From CBFDBF01 sp050287965 (GTDB lineage: Bacteria; Pseudomonadota; Gammaproteobacteria; Chromatiales; Chromatiaceae): a stretch of 64,000 nucleotides of DNA. The stretch covers positions 47,485 to 111,484 of the forward strand of contig JBNKCX010000018.1 of NCBI GenBank assembly GCA_050287965.1, in the 5' to 3' direction. The stretch's first letter is position 1, and each line of letters begins with the position of its first letter. The position numbers were made by a program, and so were the translations under genes. Shown here piece after piece: positions 8,913 to 16,008 of this stretch. The notes below the pieces were generated by a model. The model saw nothing but the letters and a program-made list of their open reading frames with translations, had not been told where the DNA came from and made no database searches.

Positions 8913-9060
8913 CCGCGGAGGCGCAGAATTAACGGAAAATGGCTGTTTATTAAAAATCGACGGAAGTAATTCACTTCTCAAGATCGCACCGTAGGCGACG
9001 TTTGCGCCATTCTACTTCGATCCCGTTATATATTCTCCGTGTCCTCTGTGTCCTCCGCGG
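8913..9060. repeat. Intergenic element A, copy 1, with inverted-repeat ends
   Basis: A 148-bp unit filling most of the argB-algC gap. The left end begins CCGCGGAGGCGCAGA. The right end, read on the opposite strand, begins CCGCGGAGGACACAGAGG, so the ends form an imperfect inverted repeat. Copies 2 and 3 lie at 13344-13463 and 47829-47950. No reading frame is convincing inside. Interiors of the copies are not visibly alike; only the ends are. Confidence 0.6.
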
Positions 9061-9100
9061 AAAACATCTTCAGGGCTGCAATATAAGGCAGGGTAGTCTC

Positions 9101-11596
9101 TCAGAACGGCAGCTTCAAATTCCCGTCGATCTCCAGCATCTGTTTCCGGAACTGCTCCTGGATATTCCGCAACGCGTTTTCGTCATCCGCCTCGAAACGG
9201 AACACCACTGTCGGTGTGGTGTTAGAAGGACGCGCCAATCCCCAACCGTGCTCGAACTCCGCCCGAACGCCGTCGATGGTAATCAGCTTAGCTCCGAGAA
9301 ACCCTTCCTTTGCGATTAGTTGCTGCACCAACTTGACGTTTTCACCTTCCGCAGTGGGCATATTGAGCTCCGGCGTGCTGACACTTTCCGGCAAATCGGC
9401 AAACATCTCGGCCGAACCGCCGGGCTCAAACGACAACAGCTCGAGCAACCGCGCGCAGGCATACAGGCCGTCGTCAAATCCGTACCAACGCTCCTTGAAA
9501 AAGAAGTGGCCGCTCATCTCCCCAGCCAGCAAGGCCCCGGTTTCATTGAGCTTGGCCTTCAGCAGGGAGTGTCCCGTCTTCCACATCAGCGGCCGGCCGC
9601 CATGGGCGAGAATATCCGCGGCCAGGTGACGACTCGATTTGACGTCGAAGATGACATCGGTACCCGGTTGACGCGACAACACGTCCCGCGCGAACAGCAT
9701 CATCAGCCGGTCCGGCCAGATGATCTTGCCGTTCGAGTCCACCACACCGAGCCGGTCTCCGTCCCCGTCAAAGGCGATGCCGATGTCCGCCTGCTGCCTG
9801 TCCACCTCGGCAATGAGCGCCTGCAGATTTTCCGGCTGCCCCGGATCCGGATGGTGATTGGGAAAATTACCGTTTACTTCGCAAAACAGCTCCACCACCT
9901 CACACCCCAGGGCCTTGAACAGCGCCGGAGCAACCGCTCCCGCAGCACCGTTCCCGCAGTCCAGTACCACCTTGAGCGGTCGTGCCAGCTGGACGTCTTC
10001 CATGATCCGATTGATATAGTCTGGAACCAGGTCCTGTTCCTGACGCGACCCCTCGCCCTCCAGCAACTCACCCCTCTCCAGTCGCAACCGCAGCTTCTGG
10101 AGGGTATTGCCCGACAGGGTCTCGCCACCGATTACAATTTTCAACCCGTTATACTCCGGCGGATTATGACTGCCGGTAATCATCACGCCGCTGTTACTCC
10201 CGAGAAAATGGGTGGCAAAATAGAGCACCGGTGTGGGCACGATGCCTATATCCAGAACGTCTCGCCCGCTCGCCATCAATCCCCGGCACAGTTCCACCGC
10301 CAGATCGCTGCTTGATAACCGGCCGTCGCGGGCGATTATCACGGTCTGCTGCCCCTGGGCGTAAGCCTCACTGCCGACGGCCCGCCCCAACTGATAGACC
10401 ACCTGGGGAGTAAGATCACGGGCAACTACGCCGCGTATATCGTAGGCCCGGAATATGACACCCGGCAGCCTTATCCCCGCCGGGGCGGCCGGAGCCGGGG
10501 TCTGGGTGGGTTTTTTGGCCGGTTTTGCAGCAGCCGATCGACTCTTCGCCGGTTCGATCTGTCTCTGCAACACTGCCGGTTTGGCCTCCTGCGCCATCTC
10601 CACCAATCTATCCAGCGTCCCCTGGAGTTCCCCGACCTTCGCCCTCACGGTATGCACCGGGCGACCACGCACCAAACTCTCCACCAGCCCCAGAATCACT
10701 GCCTGATCCTGCGCCAGCCCCTTCTTGAGGCGCCCCATTGCAAGATGCACAAATATCGCAATAAGCAGCAATCCCACCGATGTAATCCCCAGATCGATAT
10801 AGATATTGCGCTTACCGGCTACGGACTCCCCCGGTTGATAGGCCACTCGCCAGATGGATGCGGAAACAGGAAACCCCTGTGCGCCGCCGTCACTGACGGT
10901 CATCCCCGGTCTGGTGGAAACCACTCGGAATGATTTGCCGTCCGCCGATTGCTGGAGTTCAATAGCGCCGGTCATGCCGCCGCCCGCCTTTATCCCCGCC
11001 GCCAGCAGGTCCATAGGAAGGGCGAGATGTATCACACCGACCACCGACCCGGCCTCTCCACCCAGTACCGGCGCGGCTATGGCGATATGCTGCTGCGGGG
11101 AATTGAACTGATGAACCTCGGCGGGCGTCACTTTACCGCTACGCTCCACCGTACGCTGCATGGCGAGCGCCGCAAAACTCAGCTGCCGCTCAGGCTCCTC
11201 TTCCAGGCGATCCCATTCGGCAGGCAGCAGATGGATCCGCAGGGCGTTTGGAATCCGCTGTTTTAGCCGCTGCTCCATAGCACCCAACGCAGCCCCGTCC
11301 TGCTGTATAAACAGCTCAGGCAGCGCCGGATCAGCGGCCAGTTCAAGCAGCAGGGCGCGGTAGAGCAACATCTGCTGCGACAGCTGGCTGGCCACCCCTT
11401 CGGCACCGGTGGCCGCCTGATCTCGTAGCGCCCCCTTTTGGCTGGCCTCCTGAAGGTAAACCAGAGCGGCCCCGCATACGGCGATAATCACTATGATGAT
11501 GATCAGGGTATTGACCACCAGGGCGTTAAAGCTGCTGCCCTTGGCTTTCGCGACAACGCGCGCCGCCCCCTGTATCTGTACTCCTTTCCCCTTCAT
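9101..11596 (-). CDS. algC: Membrane-anchored phosphomannomutase/phosphoglucomutase (long AlgC)
   Basis: An 831-residue two-part protein. Residues 375-831 are a complete phosphohexomutase: catalytic Ser 476 in ITGSHNPPEYNG, metal loop FDGDGDRLG at 609-617, and sugar-binding GEMSGHFFF. It interconverts 1- and 6-phosphates of mannose and glucose for GDP-mannose, LPS and exopolysaccharide. Residues 1-374 hold two membrane segments (~25-47 and ~266-288) around a ~215-residue periplasmic sensor-like region, then a Lys/Pro/Ala linker. Long AlgC forms of this design occur in Pseudomonas and relatives. The ribosome-binding site is GAGGAGGCG. The leader contains CGGGGA just upstream, discussed as a possible sRNA target. 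Confidence 0.93.
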   Translation of the reverse strand: MKGKGVQIQGAARVVAKAKGSSFNALVVNTLIIIIVIIAVCGAALVYLQEASQKGALRDQAATGAEGVASQLSQQMLLYRALLLELAADPALPELFIQQDGAALGAMEQRLKQRIPNALRIHLLPAEWDRLEEEPERQLSFAALAMQRTVERSGKVTPAEVHQFNSPQQHIAIAAPVLGGEAGSVVGVIHLALPMDLLAAGIKAGGGMTGAIELQQSADGKSFRVVSTRPGMTVSDGGAQGFPVSASIWRVAYQPGESVAGKRNIYIDLGITSVGLLLIAIFVHLAMGRLKKGLAQDQAVILGLVESLVRGRPVHTVRAKVGELQGTLDRLVEMAQEAKPAVLQRQIEPAKSRSAAAKPAKKPTQTPAPAAPAGIRLPGVIFRAYDIRGVVARDLTPQVVYQLGRAVGSEAYAQGQQTVIIARDGRLSSSDLAVELCRGLMASGRDVLDIGIVPTPVLYFATHFLGSNSGVMITGSHNPPEYNGLKIVIGGETLSGNTLQKLRLRLERGELLEGEGSRQEQDLVPDYINRIMEDVQLARPLKVVLDCGNGAAGAVAPALFKALGCEVVELFCEVNGNFPNHHPDPGQPENLQALIAEVDRQQADIGIAFDGDGDRLGVVDSNGKIIWPDRLMMLFARDVLSRQPGTDVIFDVKSSRHLAADILAHGGRPLMWKTGHSLLKAKLNETGALLAGEMSGHFFFKERWYGFDDGLYACARLLELLSFEPGGSAEMFADLPESVSTPELNMPTAEGENVKLVQQLIAKEGFLGAKLITIDGVRAEFEHGWGLARPSNTTPTVVFRFEADDENALRNIQEQFRKQMLEIDGNLKLPF

Positions 11597-11676
11597 CTCG
11601 CCTCCTCAGATGTCCCCGGCCTGCCGGGTCAACAACCTGCACACCCAGGCTTAACGTTAACTAACAGTAACCCAGA

Positions 11677-12132
11677 TCAGTGACGACCGGAATGGCCGAA
11701 CCCACCTTCTCCACGATCGCTGGCCGCAAACTCCTCCACAATTTCGAACTGCGCATGAACCACGGGGACCACCACCAATTGCGCGATCCGTTCTCCCACC
11801 TCGATACGGAACGAGGTACTACCGCGGTTCCAGCAGGATACGAACAGTTGGCCCTGATAGTCGGAATCGATCAATCCCACCAGGTTCCCCAGCACAATGC
11901 CGTGCTTATGCCCGAGACCGGAACGGGGCAGGATCATTGCCGCCATGTGGGAATCCTCGATATGTATGGCCATCCCGGTGGGAATAAGACGGGTTTCCCC
12001 CGGCCCGAGCTCCAGGGGTTCGTCCAGAAGCGCCCGCAAATCCATGCCCGCGGAGCCGGCCGTTGCGTACTGTGGTAAAGGAAACTGCTCCCCAAGCCGG
12101 TGATCAAGTATTTTCAGTTCGATTTTTTTCAT
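11677..12132 (-). CDS. dut: Deoxyuridine 5'-triphosphate nucleotidohydrolase
   Basis: A 151-residue trimeric dUTPase that removes dUTP and supplies dUMP. The five family motifs are present in order: AGSAGMDLRA, LPRSGLGHKHG, GLIDSDYQGQL (catalytic Asp in the middle), RIAQLVVVPV and the flexible C-terminal RGEGGFGHSGRH. The start overlaps the end of coaBC by 29 bp on the same strand, the usual arrangement in gammaproteobacteria. Confidence 0.97.
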   Translation of the reverse strand: MKKIELKILDHRLGEQFPLPQYATAGSAGMDLRALLDEPLELGPGETRLIPTGMAIHIEDSHMAAMILPRSGLGHKHGIVLGNLVGLIDSDYQGQLFVSCWNRGSTSFRIEVGERIAQLVVVPVVHAQFEIVEEFAASDRGEGGFGHSGRH

Positions 12133-13321
12133 GGAATTTTTCTGTAATTATAGATACCAAAGCCTCCGCCAACCGCTCTTTTCTCGCCATCGGCAGATCC
12201 TGTCGCCCCCCCGCCCAGATTACCGATAAGGCGTTCTCATCGCGCTCGAAGCCGCCCTGCTCTCCGCCGACCAGGTTGGCGGCGATCATATCCACCCCCT
12301 TGGACCGCAGTTTATCTTCCCCCTGCTCCGCCGGTCGGCTCGTTTCCGCCGCAAACCCCACGGTAAAGGGCGCCTCGGCCAGCGCCGCCGCCTGCGCCAG
12401 GATATCCGGATTCCGGACCAGTGTTATCCGCAACTCCTCTTCACTCTTCTTGATCTTCTGCTCCGCCGCTTCCGCGGGACGATAGTCCGCTACCGCGGCG
12501 CAGGCCACAAATATGTCGCACCCGCCGATCCGGGACATTACCGCCTGTTCCATCTCCAACGCCGTCTCCACGTCCACGCGCTCGATTCCGCGGGGAGTCT
12601 CCAGGGTTACCGGTCCGCTGACCAGCGAGACCTCGGCTCCGGCGGCGACAAAGGCACGGGCAAGGGCATAACCCATCTTTCCGGAACTGCGGTTCCCCAC
12701 GAACCGTACCGGATCGATCGGCTCCCGGGTGGGCCCCGCGGTCAACAGAACACGCACCCCTTGCAGGGGGGAAGCGGAAAACCACCCTTCGATCCGCTGC
12801 CGAAGCTCTTCCGGCTCCAACATCCGGCCGGGACCCGTCTCTCCGCACGCCTGTTCCCCGGTCGCCGGGCCCCAGATCGACACGGCACGCTGTTCCAGCC
12901 GCCGGACATTCTCGCAGGTGGCGGCATTGAGCCACATCCGGCTGTTCATGGCCGGTGCCACGGCCATAGGCGCATCGCTGGCCAGACAGAGAGTGGTCAA
13001 CAGGTCATCGGCCATCCCCGCCGCCAGCCGGGCAATAAAATCGGCGGTTGCCGGCGCCACCACCACCCGATCCGCCCAGCGGGCAAGCTCAATATGGCCC
13101 ATGGCCGCCTCATGGTCGGGATCGAAAAGTTCGAGCCGGACCGGACGGCCGGAAAGGGCCTGCAGGGTCAGGGGGGTAATGAAGTGGGTCGCGGCAGGGG
13201 TCATCACCACCTGCACTTCCGCTCCGGAGCCGCGCAGCAGACGCACCAGCTCCGCGGTCTTATAGGCGGCGATACCGCCGGTCACGCCCAGCAGTATCCG
13301 TTTCCCGTTCAGTATCGTCAT
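12104..13321 (-). CDS. coaBC: Bifunctional phosphopantothenoylcysteine decarboxylase / phosphopantothenate-cysteine ligase
   Basis: A 405-residue bifunctional coenzyme A enzyme. The N-terminal flavin-dependent decarboxylase (CoaC, residues ~1-190) shows GVTGGIAAYKTAEL, the active-site His in MGHIELARWAD, the PAMNSRMW motif and the catalytic Cys in ACGETGPGRM. The C-terminal ligase (CoaB) begins at VLLTAGPTREPIDPVRFV and continues NRSSGKMGYALA, the CTP-binding and dimer region. Length is typical. It is head-on with radC across element A copy 2. Confidence 0.97.
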   Translation of the reverse strand: MTILNGKRILLGVTGGIAAYKTAELVRLLRGSGAEVQVVMTPAATHFITPLTLQALSGRPVRLELFDPDHEAAMGHIELARWADRVVVAPATADFIARLAAGMADDLLTTLCLASDAPMAVAPAMNSRMWLNAATCENVRRLEQRAVSIWGPATGEQACGETGPGRMLEPEELRQRIEGWFSASPLQGVRVLLTAGPTREPIDPVRFVGNRSSGKMGYALARAFVAAGAEVSLVSGPVTLETPRGIERVDVETALEMEQAVMSRIGGCDIFVACAAVADYRPAEAAEQKIKKSEEELRITLVRNPDILAQAAALAEAPFTVGFAAETSRPAEQGEDKLRSKGVDMIAANLVGGEQGGFERDENALSVIWAGGRQDLPMARKERLAEALVSIITEKFHEKNRTENT

Positions 13322-13343
13322 GGTTCTATTCAGAGTTCATCAG

Positions 13344-13463
13344 CCACGGAGGCACGGAGCGTTCAATTCGCTATAGACCCCAGAGGGGACATACTCGCCG
13401 AGCCGTAAAACCGAAACACAGAACATTGAAGGAAATCCGGGTTTTTCTCTGTGAGCTCTGTGG
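13344..13463. repeat. Intergenic element A, copy 2, with inverted-repeat ends
   Basis: A 120-bp unit between the divergent coaBC and radC. The left end is CCACGGAGGCACGGAG. The right end reads CCACAGAGCTCACAGAGA on the other strand. It shares the end consensus of the copies at 8913 and 47829, while the interior differs. It separates both start codons from any far upstream promoter. Confidence 0.55.
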
Positions 13464-13570
13464 CAACATTTCCATGCCAAGGGTAACTGAATGGGGAAAC
13501 CACGGCTAGCTATACAACAGTGACCAAAGTATGCTTTTCCCGCTCCCCACAACATCACATGGAGGTGATC

Positions 13571-14245
13571 ATGGCCATCAGGGACTGGCCCGTGGATGAA
13601 CGGCCGCGGGAAAAACTGCTGCAACGGGGGTGTTCCGCGCTCTCTGACGCGGAGTTACTCGCCATATTTCTGCGTACCGGCATAACAGGTAAAAGCGCCG
13701 TGGATCTGGCGCGCGAACTCCTGGTCGAATACGGCTCCCTGCGGGCCCTGCTTGCGGCCGACCGGCACCGTTTCTGTTCCAGTCCGGGCCTCGGCCCGGC
13801 CAAGTATGTCCAGCTCCAGGCCGTGCTGGAAATGGGGCGACGCCACCTGCAGGAATCCCTGCAGCGTGAGGATGTCCTGACCAGCCCCGACGCCACCCGT
13901 GACTACCTCCGAAGCCGGCTGCGCGGCTACCCCTACGAGGTCTTCGCCTGTCTATTCCTGGACAGCCGCCACCGGGTGATCGAATACGAAGAGCTGTTCC
14001 GGGGCACCATCGACGGCGCCACTGTCCATCCCCGGGAAGTCATCAGGCGGGCCCTCGCCCACAACGCCGCCGCCCTTATCCTGGCCCACAACCACCCCTC
14101 CGGCGTGGCCGAGCCGAGCGACGCCGACCGGAGGATTACCCGGCAGATCCGGGAGGCGCTGCAACTGGTGGATGTGCGTGTGCTTGATCATATAGTGATC
14201 GGGGACGGAGAAATGCGTTCCCTGGCGGAAATGGGATGGATCTGA
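13571..14245 (+). CDS. radC: RadC family JAMM/MPN+ protein
   Basis: A 224-residue protein. Residues ~1-95 form a helix-hairpin-helix region (SSPGLGPAKYVQLQAVLEMG), followed by the RadC/JAB1 domain with metal motif HNHPSG at 173-178 and the downstream Asp of SDADRRI. The historical link to DNA repair has not held up well, so molecular function is uncertain. The ATG at 13571 is preceded by GGAGGTGATC and matches the family start MAIRDWPVDERPREKLL. An in-frame start 17 codons earlier is rejected. It sits upstream of rpmB-rpmG, as in E. coli and Pseudomonas. Confidence 0.95.
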   Translation: MAIRDWPVDERPREKLLQRGCSALSDAELLAIFLRTGITGKSAVDLARELLVEYGSLRALLAADRHRFCSSPGLGPAKYVQLQAVLEMGRRHLQESLQREDVLTSPDATRDYLRSRLRGYPYEVFACLFLDSRHRVIEYEELFRGTIDGATVHPREVIRRALAHNAAALILAHNHPSGVAEPSDADRRITRQIREALQLVDVRVLDHIVIGDGEMRSLAEMGWI

Positions 14246-14249
14246 AGCA

Positions 14250-14270
14250 GGCCGGGCGTACATCCCGGCC
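14250..14270 (+). terminator. Hairpin after radC
   Basis: A perfect 7-bp stem GGCCGGG / CCCGGCC with a 7-base loop starts 4 bases after the radC stop. There is no run of T behind it, so it may be a weak or Rho-assisted terminator, or only an mRNA 3' end. It lies upstream of the rpmB promoter. Confidence 0.35.
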
Positions 14271-14323
14271 CTCGTTATACCCGGCGATTTTCCCGGACAA
14301 ACCTGGAAAAATCGGGACAAAAC

Positions 14324-14352
14324 TTGTAACCCCCACACCTTTCTGCTATAAA
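14324..14352 (+). promoter_or_regulatory. Sigma-70-type promoter for rpmB-rpmG
   Basis: TTGTAA at 14324-14329 and TATAAA at 14347-14352 are separated by exactly 17 bases, close to the sigma-70 consensus. Transcription would start near 14359, giving a ~50-base leader. That leader carries a GC-only hairpin (six C against six G, 14366-14379) just before the GAGGA ribosome-binding site of rpmB. Confidence 0.7.
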
Positions 14353-14409
14353 TCCGCCTCTTTCGCCCCCCGTGGGGGGCGGCGACGCAATAGAATTGAG
14401 GATTTGACA

Positions 14410-14646
14410 ATGTCGAAAGTGTGTCAGGTTACGGGCAAACGTCCCATTACGGGCAACAACGTATCCCATGCCCATAACAAGACCAAACGCCGTTTTCTGC
14501 CGAATCTGCACTACAAGCGGTTCTGGGTAGAGGGTGAGAAACGCTGGGTGCGCCTGCGGGTCTCCTCCAACGGTATGCGTATTATTGATAAGAAAGGCAT
14601 CGACGCGGTGCTTGCGGACCTGCGCGCCCGTGGCGAGAAGGTCTGA
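14410..14646 (+). CDS. rpmB: 50S ribosomal protein L28
   Basis: A 78-residue basic ribosomal protein. The N-terminus MSKVCQVTGKRPITGNNVSH and the middle KTKRRFLPNLHYKRFWV are the standard L28 pattern. The gene uses the ATG at 14410 behind GAGGA. It is co-transcribed with rpmG, 14 bp downstream, from the promoter at 14324-14352 and is closed by the terminator at 14842. Confidence 0.98.
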   Translation: MSKVCQVTGKRPITGNNVSHAHNKTKRRFLPNLHYKRFWVEGEKRWVRLRVSSNGMRIIDKKGIDAVLADLRARGEKV

Positions 14647-14660
14647 GGAGGAACAGTCTC

Positions 14661-14816
14661 ATGCGTGATAAAATCAAGCTCGTGTCCAGCGCCGGAACCG
14701 GCCACTTCTACACGACCACCAAGAACAAGCGGAATATGCCGGGCAAGATGGAGATCAAGAAATTCGATCCCAAGGCCCGCAAGCACGTGATGTACAAAGA
14801 GGCGAAAATCAAATAA
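14661..14816 (+). CDS. rpmG: 50S ribosomal protein L33
   Basis: A 51-residue ribosomal protein, too short for many gene finders. Reading from the ATG at 14661 gives MRDKIKLVSSAGTGHFYTTT, then KNKRNMPGKMEIKKFDPKAR and the end KHVMYKEAKIK, the exact L33 pattern and length. The usual zinc-binding Cys pairs of C+ L33 proteins are absent, so this is the zinc-free form. The ribosome-binding site is GAGGAGGAAC. Confidence 0.98.
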   Translation: MRDKIKLVSSAGTGHFYTTTKNKRNMPGKMEIKKFDPKARKHVMYKEAKIK

Positions 14817-14841
14817 CGCCCGGTGCTCACGACGCTGTCCG

Positions 14842-14872
14842 AAAAAACCCGCATAGCGGGTTTTTTCTTTTA
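14842..14872 (+). terminator. Intrinsic terminator of rpmB-rpmG
   Basis: A perfect 11-bp stem AAAAAACCCGC / GCGGGTTTTTT with loop ATA (14842-14866), followed by further T-rich sequence. It lies 25 bases after the rpmG stop. The A-tract on the left arm makes it able to act in both directions. Confidence 0.93.
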
Positions 14873-15300
14873 TATCAGTAAAATAATCCCCTGCGATTGC
14901 CGCCCCCCGGGTACGCCGCCTCGCATATTTCGCGCCTGCCCCGGTCTGCCCCCCGTTGCGCTTTATGAACAACCTGATGAACAACCTGTGATTTGAATCT
15001 AAGTTTCAATCAGTATAAAGGAATAAAGTTCCCATCCTGTAGAAGTGCCGCTCCGGCATGACGACACGAAACCGGCGCATGGAGTTTCGTGTATTGCCGA
15101 ATTCAAGAGCGCATAGTTCGACGAAGTGCATGACGCGGATGTTGCATTTGGATCGAATCGTTACGCGTTTCCATTCGTCGTGAAATCCCGAAAGCTGTAA
15201 ACGGCGCATAACAGATTTCCGCCGAGGCCGGAGATACCGACCGCCCACTGACCCAAGCCGGCGGAAAGCAGTTTCACTATCAGTCGAGGGAGTGCCTGGT
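14873..15300. other. Gene-free stretch upstream of the RTX locus
   Basis: About 430 bp with no credible gene on either strand. Visible structure: a 12-bp unit ATGAACAACCTG repeated in perfect tandem (14965-14988), and a 9-bp perfect hairpin ACACGAAAC / GTTTCGTGT with an 11-base loop (15064-15092). The promoter of the secretion operon should lie here, but no convincing -35/-10 pair was found. The classical ops/JUMPstart element GGCGGTAGC of haemolysin leaders is not present. Confidence 0.6.
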
Positions 15301-15912
15301 ATGAAAACAAAACAACAAAAGACGTTCGACCCGGCCCAGGAATCAGCACCGGCCGCAGGAACCGGACAAATTCGGGAAGCCGACCCGAATCAACCCGAAG
15401 AAAGGCCCGATATTCCACCCACCTTCGCCTCGCGCCTGGGAGAAATGGTCTGGTTGCTCAGCCAGTCTCCGGCACACCGGCATTTCAGTATCGGCGATCT
15501 CGAGTGGCTGCTGATGCCGCCGCTGCTGCTGGGCCAGTACAAGATCTATTACGAACAAGGACGCCCGATCGCGCTGGCCCTTTGGGCCTTCCTCAATCAG
15601 GAGGACGAACAGCGCCTGCTGTCCGGCGTCAATCGCCTGAAGCCGGAGGCTTGGTGCGCCGGCCAACATCAGAAACTCTTTGCAGCAAACGCCGCGAAGA
15701 GTGACGCCCCCGCAACCGTAGATCGTGAGATGTCAGATGCCCAACTCTGGCTGGTAGACCTGATCGCGCCCGGAGCAACGGCAAAAAACCGTCTTCGTGA
15801 AAAAGCACTTGCCGATCTGATTGCCACGTCGTTCAAAGAGCGATGCTTTAAATTTCATGCAACAGATCCGGTGACCGGAGTCAAGAATGTTCGAGAGATT
15901 GGTTGTAGCTGA
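15301..15912 (+). CDS. HlyC-like RTX toxin-activating acyltransferase
   Basis: A 203-residue protein matching the HlyC/ApxC family, which uses acyl-ACP to fatty-acylate internal lysines of RTX toxins in the cytoplasm before export. Seen: LGEMVWLLSQSPAHRHFS with catalytic His 59 (HlyC SPLHR), then PLLLGQYKIYYEQGRPIA, WAFLNQEDEQRL and LWLVDLIAP with the second catalytic residue Asp 153. Relative to HlyC there is a ~27-residue insertion (about 121-148) between WCAG and LWLVDLIAP, and the C-terminus is ~40 residues shorter. The first ~40 residues are Pro/Glu-rich and probably disordered. The ATG at 15301 follows GAGGGAG; a GTG three codons earlier is less likely. It is followed after 96 bp by the RTX gene. 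Confidence 0.85.
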   Translation: MKTKQQKTFDPAQESAPAAGTGQIREADPNQPEERPDIPPTFASRLGEMVWLLSQSPAHRHFSIGDLEWLLMPPLLLGQYKIYYEQGRPIALALWAFLNQEDEQRLLSGVNRLKPEAWCAGQHQKLFAANAAKSDAPATVDREMSDAQLWLVDLIAPGATAKNRLREKALADLIATSFKERCFKFHATDPVTGVKNVREIGCS

Positions 15913-16008
15913 CCGCTTGCGCGGTCGCCAAAAGCGCACCGGAGCGCGGTGAATCCATTTCACCGCCCTCTGTTTGAAGGAAACGAATAAGTTACAAGGA
16001 GCGAAACA

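Noticed and set aside
14965..14988. Tandem 12-mer before the RTX locus as an attachment site
   Set aside because: No integrase gene, no second copy at the other end of the locus, and no tRNA gene nearby. It is only a perfect duplication.
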